Assembly: GCA_018806985.1 (NCBI GenBank)
Contig: JADANN010000463.1
Span: 62,001-126,000 of the forward strand
Origin: Angiostrongylus vasorum
Taxonomy: Eukaryota; Nematoda; Chromadorea; Rhabditida; Metastrongylidae
Length of the DNA stretch: 64,000 bases
Reading direction: 5' to 3'
Of this stretch, positions 12,001-20,284 are shown one piece after another (the first letter of the stretch is position 1; every line of letters starts with the position of its first letter). The notes under the pieces are model-generated. The model was not told where the DNA came from and did not search any database. It was given only the letters and a program-made list of their open reading frames with translations. The position numbers and the translations under genes were made by a program.

Positions 12001-14522
12001 TCTTCTCCGGTGTCATAGACGGAGTTGAAAGGCTGGCGTCTTCTCGTCTCGGCCACACCGATGAGATCGTACTTTATCCTTCTTGCTTGCATGAGCAAGT
12101 CTTCTATCGGTTACTCGGATGCAAGTGTACGTGCACTGTAGGTACAGATCGTCACCTTAGTTCTTCGTGACCCAGGCATGTTCCATTGGTCCTGAGATTT
12201 TAGCAGCCTCTCCGTACTCGTCCTACCCGACGCTGTCGAATTGGGGGCTCTTTCGGAGTTAGGGGAATAAGGCCCGTTTTTAGCTTTTTTGATACTCACG
12301 TACAGCTTGCTGGACTTTGAACGTGAGGGATGGGTATATTCACGGATACCTTCTTAGGCTCTCCCAGAGTGGACATGGAGCTAATTTGTTGGAGACGACT
12401 CCTAACCGCCTCCCATATATTTCCCTATCATTTGATTGCAGGCTTTTGGCCGAATTGACTCGTAGAATACAATCTGCATAAACGACAAAGCACCCACACA
12501 CATGCATGAATACGCCTTGTAAATGCAGAACGTATATGCCAAGTTGGAGTAGCAAAAACAGGAAGTCCATCCTCTGGATTCACCTGCATCTCAGGGAAGC
12601 AAAGGTCGCTTTTGGTCCGCGATTAACCCCTTATCCGCCATCTGGGGACGCGCCACGTAGCCTCGCGACTAACCGGCTTGAGATAGATCCCTCATATGAG
12701 GGAGATCCGTGGGATGTCGTAGGTCAAGTATTAGCTGGGCTTCCGGAAAGAAAAAACTAAGTTCTTTTAAGCTTAGGGAACTGTGATGGGAGAAGGCCCG
12801 TTAGTGCACAACAACTAGTCATCCAGAAACAGTATTTAACCGAATTGAGGCGTGAACCATTGAGTAGTGATTCATTTCCGAACACATGACGAAATTGAGA
12901 GCTGATATTGGTATCTGATTGGTACAACTGATGTTAAATCTGTGATTCTTTCAGAGGAGCTGCACATGTTGGAGTTCTACGTGCTCTTAGAGAGAGAGGT
13001 ATTCCTATTGACATCATTGGTGGAACCTCTATTGGAGCGTTGGTGGGGGCAGTCTACGCCGGCACTCCAGATGCGAAAGTGGAAAAGCGAACTAGGCGGT
13101 GGTTTAATGTGAGTATGATTACAAACTTTATTTTTGTTGTTGGATTTCCTCCAAGTTTCTGTCTACAAAAAATTTCATTAGTTGTTGCTCCCTAGTGTTT
13201 CTGTGATTTATTTTTTCACATTTTTTTCCCAATTTAGTGGATGACAAGTCTTTGGCGAAAAGTGCTCGATCTAACATACGCCCATTCTGCTATATTCACT
13301 GGCGCCCAGATGAATAAGACATTGCAGGACTTATTCGAAGAAAATGAGATTGAAAATCTTTGGATTCCATACTTCTGCATTAGCACTGATATCACGTTGG
13401 TTTTTTCGCATTCGTTCTTCTATTAGATGGTCATGTCATCTGACTAGTGATACTTTTAAAAACGATAAGTCATTGTCAAGCTTAATTCCTTGCCTTTCTG
13501 GGTTAACGGCATTGCAGATGTTCGTTGAACTTTGAAAGCTAGTCATATCAGTAGAGAAAAGGTTATCTTTACTATTCACAGTTGTACATTGAATATCGTT
13601 TGCCTATTCGTAATCATTACTAGTCTAGAACCTCTGAAATGCGGGTCCATCGTAGCGGTCCATTATGGGCTTATTGTCGTGCGTCGATGTCTCTCGCAGG
13701 TTATCTACCACCAATGTGTGATCCACTGGATGGGCACCTACTTCTTGACGGTGGATACGTCAACAACTTGCCTGCAGATGTAATGAGGTACCATTATATT
13801 GAGCGTGCCCTTTCTTTTAACCACCGTCAATTGTTCATTATTCTATATTGCTATACAGATCAATGGGCGCAAAATGTGTAATTGCTGTCGATGTTGGTTC
13901 TTCCGAGGAAACAAACCTGTATAATTACGGCGATTCTTTGAGCGGCACGTGGGTGTTAATGAATCGATTGAATCCGTGGGCTAAACCGTTGAGAATTCTA
14001 AACATGGAAGAGATTCAGACACGCTTGGCCTATGTATCTTGTGTTCGTCAGTTGGAGATCGTAAAGAAAGCGCCGTACTGCAGCTACTTCCGACCAGCTA
14101 TCGAAGCTTTTAAAACCTTTGAGTTCAACAAATTTGATGAAATCTTGGCAATAGGTTATGAATATGCTCGGAAGAAAATCGAAGAGCTTATGCAAACAGA
14201 ATCATTCCACTCACAGCTAGTTGGCGATGCTTCGCATAATCGACTACATCGTCAAGTTAGCAAGAACAAACGTCTACCTGTGATAGAACGTTCAACGTCT
14301 TTTACCGATTTGGCTGCTGCTTTGTCAAAAATACCAGCTGTTCGTCCGGTTCTACGGCATTCTCTAAGCACTTACGATCATAGTGAAGATGTATTTGAGG
14401 ACATTGATTTCCTCGATCATTCCGATGCTGACAACGAGTTGTCGCAGTCTGATTTCAACGACGCATCAGAAGTGGAAGTTGACCTTGTCAGACAACAATC
14501 GTCGAGCACTCCAAGACCGTGA
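40..14522 (+). CDS. Neuropathy target esterase / patatin-like phospholipase (5' partial)
   Basis: NTE family enzymes are ER-anchored lysophospholipases that deacylate (lyso)phosphatidylcholine. Exons read from the sequence: 40-212, 2378-2618, 2788-2901, 3063-3335, 5388-5489, 7505-7574, 7722-7848, 7963-8182, 12955-13108, 13238-13395, 13629-13787, 13859-14522; about 817 residues visible. Exons 1-3 encode cyclic-nucleotide-binding repeats ([38 protein letters not shown]). Exons 8-11 encode the patatin domain: oxyanion loop GGGGAR ending exon 8, nucleophile motif GTSIG with its Ser at 13028-13030, and the catalytic Asp of DGG at 13747-13749. The last exon gives the conserved [19 protein letters not shown] stretch and an acidic tail. 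The N-terminal membrane anchor and earlier exons are outside the window. All junction phases agree except exon 4 to exon 5, which is one base out (see findings). Intron 8 carries an antisense RTE copy. The family call is very secure. Confidence 0.93.
213..2377 (+). other. NTE intron 1
   Basis: AT-rich intron of 2165 bases with GT and AG ends. Apart from a reverse tRNA-like SINE head near 1445-1535, I see no coding signal; the short open frames here have no recognisable similarity. Confidence 0.6.
1445..1535 (-). repeat. SINE-C head remnant
   Basis: Reverse complement reads GGCGCGTGTGGCGCAGTGGT, the tRNA-like A-box start also seen at 47669. Only the head is clear; the body is missing. Confidence 0.5.
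3460..3625 (-). repeat. Penelope-type tail remnant with hammerhead-like motif
   Basis: Closely matches 40580-40765. The reverse strand carries GAAGAAGGC, a short stem, then CCGAAACGTCAGC. The same arrangement follows the GIY-YIG frame at 19142-19177, which identifies it as the 3' end of a Penelope-like element. Lies in NTE intron 4. Confidence 0.55.
3800..3985 (+). repeat. SINE-C fragment
   Basis: Diverged copy of the body of the SINE at 47669-47948: same order of the GGTAATTTGATACAAG block, the ATCGGTTGGCC block and a GGGATTGGTC block near the end. No head. Confidence 0.45.
4395..5045 (-). mobile_element. RTE-like LINE family 1, 3'-end fragment
   Basis: Reverse-strand translation gives the C-terminal region of the element ([35 protein letters not shown]), as in the copies at 9.3, 24.6 and 43.3 kb. 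The 3' terminus shows repeats of ATACAGGT, like the other copies. Truncated 5', broken by stops. In NTE intron 4. Confidence 0.75.
5700..5965 (+). repeat. SINE-B copy
   Basis: tRNA-like head (GTGGTGGTGAACGCGTTA), then GCACCGCAGACACCTGCGG, TTTTGCGAATATCTCAGC and an A-rich end (GCAGTAAATAAAA). Sense orientation in NTE intron 5. Confidence 0.6.
6335..6600 (-). repeat. SINE-B copy, reverse
   Basis: Reverse complement of the same family as 5700-5965; the T-rich start (TTTTTTATTTACTGCC) is the reversed tail, and GCCAACGCGTTCACCAC is the reversed head. Opposite to the copy 400 bases upstream. Confidence 0.6.
6640..7500. other. NTE intron 5, no feature
   Basis: AT-rich intron DNA between a SINE-B copy and exon 6. 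I see no coding, RNA or repeat signal here. Confidence 0.5.
8183..9160. other. First part of NTE intron 8, no feature
   Basis: Unique-looking AT-rich DNA between exon 8 and the RTE copy. Nothing recognisable on either strand. Confidence 0.5.
9165..9290 (-). mobile_element. RTE family 1, short 3'-end remnant
   Basis: Repeats the 3' end of the adjacent copy: GTCGAGTAGCTCGAGCAGGC is like the GAGCGGGCGCC segment at 9375-9390. It looks like the end of a second insertion beside the long one. Confidence 0.5.
9325..12745 (-). mobile_element. RTE-like non-LTR retrotransposon, family 1, copy A (broken)
   Basis: About 3.4 kb antisense inside NTE intron 8. On the reverse strand, in order: a 5' leader (12745-12110); AP-type endonuclease ([35 protein letters not shown]) at 12098-11811; a linker ([20 protein letters not shown]) near 11.2 kb; reverse transcriptase ([30 protein letters not shown]); the FADDIVLI active site near 10130; and the C-terminal region ending with LSVIE. 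The 3' end shows ACAGGTGATACAG repeats. Several stops and frameshifts split the frame, so it is dead. Its layout and leader match copy B. The clade name RTE is from domain order and recalled family resemblance. Confidence 0.85.
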
Positions 14523-15000
14523 TACTTTCTATTCCAACGTCTATAGGTTTTCTAACCTTTTTGTTTGATTCTCTTCTAACGGGATACTCGAGCTTAGTAC
14601 TTGTTCTAGTTGTTATTCATTATCACTTCTTCCAACGAATTACTCGCTCTGGTATTTTCAAACGGTATTCACATGAAATTTCGGTGAACAGCTTAATACT
14701 GTACCGGTAAATGTTTTCATTTCGTCGTATATGGTACTCGGCTGATACTGATCACAACTCAGTGTCCATCGAATGTTTGTTTACTTTGTTAGAACCACTG
14801 TATTTTCATGTGTGTTTTGAGCTTAAAATACTTTTGTGCTAGCATTAAGTAATAGTGTTAAGAGACCTAGCTTTAGTTGTTTAATTGTCATTTATAACTA
14901 TTTGTTACTTTAAAGCTTTTTATACTACGAGGTCTTTTGACTTCACATCGACCCATCTATTCGACTCAGTCCGTATTTTCGAACACATCGAAAGTTCTAC

Positions 15001-15006
15001 AATAAA
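15001..15006 (+). terminator. Polyadenylation signal of the NTE gene
   Basis: AATAAA about 480 bases after the NTE stop codon, in AT-rich DNA, and before the next repeats begin. Likely end of the 3' UTR (14523 to about 15020). Confidence 0.5.
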
Positions 15007-15170
15007 GTTTTAAATGCCGTGTGCTATTGTGGCAATGTAAATTCCCTCAAGCAGTATAAAACCGAATGTTAGCTTTCCTAAAGTATCAGAAAACTCGTGC
15101 CGGAATTAACTGACGAAGAAAATAAACAAGCCAAAAGGTATATTTTAGATAAAAACCCGATTTGACGGAC

Positions 15171-15480
15171 TTTGTTCACTCATTTTTAACCTTTTTGCCT
15201 ACTACCTACTCTTTTTTGATGGCAGGGTATATTGCGAAATATAACTTCAACGAAGCTGAGATATTTGCAAAACTCTGGACCGCAGGTGCCTATGGTGGGG
15301 AACGAACGCGCTATTGTCCTTTCCGGGCAGTAACGCGTTCACCACCACACCATTCGGTTCCTTCCTTTCGTTACTCCCCGGAAAGGACAATAGCGCGTTC
15401 GTTCCCCACCATAGGCACCTGCGGTCCAGAGTTTTGCAAATATCTCAGCTTCGTTGAAGGTATGTTTGTTCACTCATTTT
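15171..15480. repeat. 16-bp target-site duplication around the foldback SINE
   Basis: TTTGTTCACTCATTTT occurs at both edges, directly next to the inserted DNA. It shows that the inverted structure arrived as a single insertion. Confidence 0.75.
15187..15464. mobile_element. SINE-B foldback insertion with target-site duplication
   Basis: A 278-bp insertion made of a reverse SINE-B and a forward part of the same SINE. Arms 15245-15327 and 15377-15459 are identical over 83 bp in inverted orientation, with a 49-bp spacer; allowing one mismatch they extend by eight bases more. The insertion is flanked by a 16-bp direct repeat, TTTGTTCACTCATTTT, at 15171-15186 and 15465-15480. Confidence 0.85.
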
Positions 15481-15837
15481 GATTCAGTCCGGTGTCCACT
15501 TATTATCATCTGGACTTTACCATTTCGGTGACAAGTTTTATACAGAAAAGTCTCCAAGTGTGTTACAAGTGTCTATCCAAGAAACGCGTATATGTTATTG
15601 GTGCAAAGCGTTGAAGATTCAGTAGTGCTTTCCGACGTTTGTACTGTGATTAAAAGATGATCACTAATTGTGGAAGTACTTCGTATTAGTCGACATATTT
15701 GTCATTGGATTTATAGAAATTGGAACTGACACGGCAATAACTTCATAGTTGGAGTCCTTGTTAAAACATCAGATTTCATCATATGTTTAAACTGTGCGGT
15801 TTACACGAGGCTTTTTACAAACTTTTATTCGACTAGG

Positions 15838-16640
15838 CTACCGATTACTCTAGACGTCCCTTTCTTAAGCATCGCTTTATACGTGCACTTACTTCATCGC
15901 TAATGAAGGCCAAGATAAACGGGATTTTGTTTCGGCCACGTTTTTTCGTTTTCGGGCATCGCTGTCCTTCTAAACCTATCTCGTGGGGTTACTATTTCGT
16001 AGCCACTGGCTATTTGCCGAGCCACGTCGCGCGATTCTTCCTACAGCTCCCTAGTTTTGCACACAGAGGTGGCTGTTCGAAACATGTTTCTTACAACCGT
16101 CCTCTTTGTGCATGAAGGGTGAGAAGAGGAAATGAACGGAGATCTTCTTGTCACTTGGTTTTCGGTACCATTTCGTCATGTAACCGCTATCCCATAGATT
16201 GATTTGAAATAGAACTCAATTTTCTTTTGGTTTCTCCCGGGTGAATTTGATGTACTCAGACTGCTCATTCAACAATTGAAAGCATTTGTCCATCTCCTCC
16301 TGAGTAGAGAAGATGACAAAACAGTCATCTATATATCTACAGTAGAGTGCCGCCCGGAGATCAATAACTGGGGCTTCCATTTTCAGATTGAAACGCAATG
16401 ACGAGACTTGATGCCAGTCGCTGTCCCATTGCCAACCCCTCTCATTTGCGCATAGTGTTTCCCAGAGCATCTGAAAATCGAGCAGTTCAGGCACTCTTTT
16501 AAGGGAGCCATAAGCTGCTGAATAGACAAGCCATGCACATTTATTCCTCCTTCATGTTCAACAATGAAGAAAACAGCGGTATGATTTTGCTGCACGGACA
16601 AGATCCAAACTTGGTACACGGTCATTAAAAAGTTGTCGCA
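15838..16640 (-). mobile_element. Penelope-like element, inverted fragment
   Basis: Reverse-strand translation in two frames gives Penelope-type RT: LKECLNCSIF and KHYAQMRG (motif B region), then LYCRYIDDCFVIFSTQEEMD with the YIDD active site, then SEYIKFTREKPKEN. The distal part (15838-16275) is a near-identical inverted copy of 17224-17674. Frameshifted and stopped; not functional. Confidence 0.8.
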
Positions 16641-16654
16641 AATACTACCTGCAG

Positions 16655-17223
16655 CTGTTCCTAACTTTTTGTCGACTATGAAAAAAGCGTTTGATAGTGT
16701 CGAAACGAACGCACTCCTACCAGTGCTCGTCGACCATGGAGTGGATCTGCCCTACATAAGAAATCTTTTTGACTATTATTGGAAGTGCACTACGAAAATA
16801 CAGCTTTTAGAACGACCTCTTATCATACCGATGAGAGAAGGGGTTTTAAAGAGCGAAACAATATCGCCAAAGCTGTTTAGTGCCGCAATGCAGTGCATAA
16901 TGAAGTCGCTCGATTGGGATGAGAAAGGCATACGTATTGGTGGAAAAATTCCTATCAAACCTTCGTTTTACAGACGACATTGTCATTTTCTCAAGAGGTA
17001 CTAGCGAAGCAGAGATGATGATCTACGAGCTCGACAAAGCGGGGAAAAAAGATCGGACTTTGCATAGATCGAAAGAAGACCCAGTTCATGAAAAAAGCCA
17101 TGGTGCGAAGGCGAAAAAATTGAATTGGATGGCTCTCTCATTGCAGAGACCACCTTGTACGTATACCTTAGGCGATCAATGAACATAGAAAACAACATGA
17201 AGGAGGAACTAGATGGAAGAACG
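16655..17223 (+). mobile_element. RTE-like LINE family 2, internal RT fragment
   Basis: Encodes KKAFDSVETNALLPVLVDHG, GVLKSETISPKLFSAAMQCI and, after a frameshift, LRFTDDIVIFSRGTSEAEMM, matching the copy at 20.3-22.6 kb. It ends at ENNMKEELDGRTR and is joined directly to Penelope sequence on both sides, as if trapped in the loop of the inverted pair. Confidence 0.75.
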
Positions 17224-17962
17224 AGAGTTTGAATTGTTGGATGAGCAGCCGGAGTACATCAAATTCACCCGGGAGAAACCAAAAGAAAATTGAGTTCCAT
17301 TTCAAATCAATCTATCGGATAGCGGTTACATGACAAAAATGGTACCGAAAACCAAGTAACAAGAAGATCCCCCGTTCATTTCCTCTTCCCACTCTTCATA
17401 CACAAAGAGGACGCTTGTAAGAAACATGTTTCGAACAGCCACCTCTGTGTGCAAAACTAGGGAACTATAGGAAGAATCGCGCGACTTGGCACGACAAATA
17501 GCCAATGGTTACGAAATGGTAACCTCACGGGATAGGTTTAGAAGGAGAGCGACGCGCCCAAGCGAAACAGTTGGCCAAAGAAAGCCCCGTTTATGTTGCC
17601 CTTTATTAGCGATGAAGTAAGTGCACCTATAAAACGATGCTTAAGAAGGGCAGGTCTAGAGGAATCGGTAGCGGTAGTTGAAATACCACCGGTACTCTTC
17701 GTCGTCAGTTAGTTCGTAATCGCCTATATGAACATCTGTGCGAAACACAAAGTTGCGTAATTTGGTCTAGGACAGGTACAGTGACTGCATGAGTTTAGGT
17801 ATGATATACCCGATCTCTTGTAATACTTGCGGAGATGAATATATTGGCGAAACGCGCAGGCCTTTATGTATCCGCATAAAAAGAACACCTGGATGGCAAA
17901 CGAAAAGCAACATAAGGCACGCCACTAGGGACGCGTAGGATACAAAAGCACAGTGGAGACGA
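17224..17962 (+). mobile_element. Penelope-like element, degenerate copy
   Basis: From the ELLDEQPEYIKFTREKPKEN segment just after the RT active site through a decayed GIY-YIG region (LRRQLVRNRLYEHLCE near 17705; KEHLDGKRKAT near 17890). Several stops. It stops after TRRIQKHSGDD and is joined head-to-tail to the next copy at about 17962. Confidence 0.75.
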
Positions 17963-17980
17963 TTACTCTACTGTCGATAC

Positions 17981-18949
17981 ATGGACGACTGCTTCATCGT
18001 CTGTTACACACAGGAACAGATGGATGAGTGCTTTGAATTATTTAACCGACAGTCAGAGTATATAAAATTTACACGAGAAGAACCAACCGAAAACTGGCTT
18101 CCATTCTTAAACACCCAAATAAAGCTCTCAGAAAGTGGCTATACAACAAAATGGTATCGTAAGCCAAGTACTGAAAAACATACTAGTTCACTACCTCTCC
18201 TCTCATCCTTCACACATGAAAAAAAGCACTTATCGAAAACATGTACCGTACGGCAAAAAAATGTGTGCACAGGAGAAGAGGAAAGGAAGGAATCGCAAAA
18301 CCCGGCACGAAAAATCGCCATTTCCAATGGCCACGACGTAGAAGCCACTCGGGTTGGACAAAAACGTAGGGTAGTTCCCCAAAACAATGTTTCGGACGCA
18401 AGTAAGATCCCTTTTAAGCTACCCTTCATATCAAATGAAATAAGTTACGCCATTACGAGATGCTTAAGAAAAAGTGGTCTTGAAAATTATATAACGATTA
18501 TTGACATCCCACCCAATACCCTACACCGTCAGTTAGTTCGCAACCGTCTCTATGATCGTTTGTGCACCTCAAAAAACTGTATGATCTGTCCTAACGGGAG
18601 AGACGGGGATTGCATGAGTTCAGGCATACTATACTTGATCTCATGTAACGCATGCGGTGAGGAATATATTGGGGAAACGGGTAGACCACTTTGTGTCCGC
18701 ATAAAAGAACATCTAGATGGGAAAGGTAAAATTCCTCAAAACACTCCTCCAGGTACGCATAGGGCACAAAAGCACAACGGCGATGATTTTGAAGTGACTG
18801 TACGGGTCCTAGCGCAGGAGTCGAAAACACCAACGCGCAAAACTCTTGAAGCGTTTTGGATAAATTTCAAAAATCCAAAGATGAACAGGAAAGACGAATG
18901 CCTCACTATCACACGTGTCCTGGCGCCCTATTTCAAAATGATATTTTGA
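17981..18949 (+). CDS. Penelope-like RT C-terminus plus GIY-YIG endonuclease
   Basis: An uninterrupted frame of 322 residues. Residues 1-40 hold the end of the RT core (MDDCFIV, then SEYIKFTREEPTEN). A basic linker follows, then ISYAITRCLRKSGLENY and LHRQLVRNRLYDRLC. A Cys cluster (CTSKNCMICPNGRDGDC) leads into the GIY-YIG nuclease: GILYLIS from about residue 215, EYIGETGRPL from 228, RIKEHLDG, and the late Glu in KTLEAFWI. In this family the nuclease nicks target DNA for reverse transcription. The N-terminal RT fingers and palm are missing, so it is a truncated copy and not an active element. The ATG is simply the Met of the YMDD-type motif, not a proven start. Confidence 0.85.
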   Translation: MDDCFIVCYTQEQMDECFELFNRQSEYIKFTREEPTENWLPFLNTQIKLSESGYTTKWYRKPSTEKHTSSLPLLSSFTHEKKHLSKTCTVRQKNVCTGEEERKESQNPARKIAISNGHDVEATRVGQKRRVVPQNNVSDASKIPFKLPFISNEISYAITRCLRKSGLENYITIIDIPPNTLHRQLVRNRLYDRLCTSKNCMICPNGRDGDCMSSGILYLISCNACGEEYIGETGRPLCVRIKEHLDGKGKIPQNTPPGTHRAQKHNGDDFEVTVRVLAQESKTPTRKTLEAFWINFKNPKMNRKDECLTITRVLAPYFKMIF

Positions 18950-19141
18950 CCCCGATGTGTGTCGTGCTCGCGACCCCACGTGGACAACGCGTGGGCCATT
19001 CCCACTCGTTACATCACAGTGAGTAGCCTTTCAGTATGACCGTAGCATCCTAACCCACCATCTATTTAAAACTTTGATCTTCATTAATACTTTAGCCTTT
19101 TACACCGAATAACTAAAGTATTCTAATATAAAATACGTCCA

Positions 19142-19177
19142 GGCTCTGAGGAAGGCGAAATCGCCGAAACATCAGCC
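19142..19177 (+). ncRNA. Hammerhead-ribozyme-like motif in Penelope tail
   Basis: Core CTGAGGA, stem II GGCGA/TCGCC, then GAAAC and ATC. Bases GGCT before the core pair with AGCC after the expected cleavage position (helix I, 4 bp). Helix III would be only the short ACAT segment. Penelope-like elements are known to carry minimal hammerheads. An extra A between core and stem II departs from the strict consensus. Confidence 0.5.
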
Positions 19178-19274
19178 ATCGACAAACAACACCAACAACA
19201 ACGACAACGTCAACGAACACCTATACCAACCTCGTATCAGCTAAAGAAGATCAGTTTATAAGATCTGACAAGAT

Positions 19275-19445
19275 AGTTGTACTAGACTGTTTCACGTGAG
19301 CGAGTTTGTCCCAGACAATCCGGTAGCAACTTCCCGATCTCGTAGGGAGACGAAGCTCCATGGGCCGGAGCGGTGTAGAACCACCTTCCAGTTGGCTTGG
19401 TCCATTCGCTGTGCCATTGCGCCACCCTCTTCATACAGGTAGTCC
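19275..19445 (-). repeat. SINE-A-like copy, reverse
   Basis: Reverse complement begins GGGTGGCGCAATGGC (A-box-like) and contains GTTGCTACCGGATTGTCTGG as in related copies at 61310 and 48712. Confidence 0.5.
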
Positions 19446-19479
19446 AAGTGGTAGAGATCTTAATAAATTGTATGAAATA

Positions 19480-19710
19480 AAACCACAGTGAAGCTGAGAT
19501 ATTTGCAAAACTCCGAACCGGACGTGTCTGCGGTGTGGATCGAACACGCTATTACACTTTTCAGGGGCTAACGCGTTCACCACCACAGCATTCTAGTCCT
19601 TTTTTCGCTTTTCTCTCAGCTATTTTTCTGTCTACCAGTACGATCAGCAGTTAGGCGTGAACGGGATTGATCTGGGAGAACAAATCGGCTTAGAACCTAG
19701 TTAAGCTGAG
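19480..19710 (-). repeat. SINE-B copy, reverse
   Basis: Contains the reversed family order: GCTGAGATATTTGCAAAACT, the CGGTGTGGATCGAACACGCT B-box region and GCTAACGCGTTCACCACCAC. Its reverse strand has a clear TGTTCGATCC B-box. Confidence 0.6.
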
Positions 19711-20284
19711 GCTGTAGTCAATACAGTAATAGACCTTAATAAATTTTTTTCCTGTTTTGTTTGCTTCCATAATGAATAAATATTATCCAAAATCTCTATC
19801 ACTTTTGCCTATCTTCACATTTGTTTTGCTCCCACCTCTTTTTTAAATAGTAAGTAGGAAAAACTGTGGAAAGAGCAAAAAAAGAAACATCCTAGTCTCT
19901 TTATCCCTACCTTTTTTTCCAAGCTTAAGTTCTTTTGCATTTTCGTGTTTTTTTTTCAGCGCTGAGATGACGATGGGTTTCAAAAAATAATGAACTATTC
20001 GCACATCTAATGGAACTGGCTTCAATCCCACCGGCGGCTGTATGAGTCCTCTTCATATTCTGTGTAAATTCCACCAAAAATTTGTTTAGAAATTCCACAG
20101 AGCGTAAACTTACTTACATGGATACTTGGACGGTCCGTCTTCACGAGCTGTACTGATCCCAGCACATATGCCATTCGTTCCTTTCTCTCGCAATCGTAGT
20201 CAATGGTGGTGGTCCTGTTCGAACATGGTAGCGCTTGCGATTCTCGCACCTTGATCTGTAAAACAACTGCAGCTGCGGGTACAG

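Larger units (their letters stand above)
17962..19245 (+). mobile_element. Penelope-like element, 5'-truncated copy with open GIY-YIG frame
   Basis: Starts right at the RT active site (YCRYMDD) and runs through the endonuclease to a 3' tail with a hammerhead-like motif at 19142-19177. Best-preserved copy in the cluster, in direct tandem with the degenerate copy before it. Confidence 0.82.

Noticed and set aside
10737..12018. Plus-strand open frames across RTE copy A
   Set aside because: Antisense shadows of the reverse-strand endonuclease and RT; the same for plus-strand frames at 20683-22059 and 24966-26525.
19115..19177. Type III reading of the hammerhead motif with cleavage at an upstream GTC
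   Set aside because: The segment between that GTC and the core is too short for helix I, and helix III does not pair; the type I reading with GGCT/AGCC is better.
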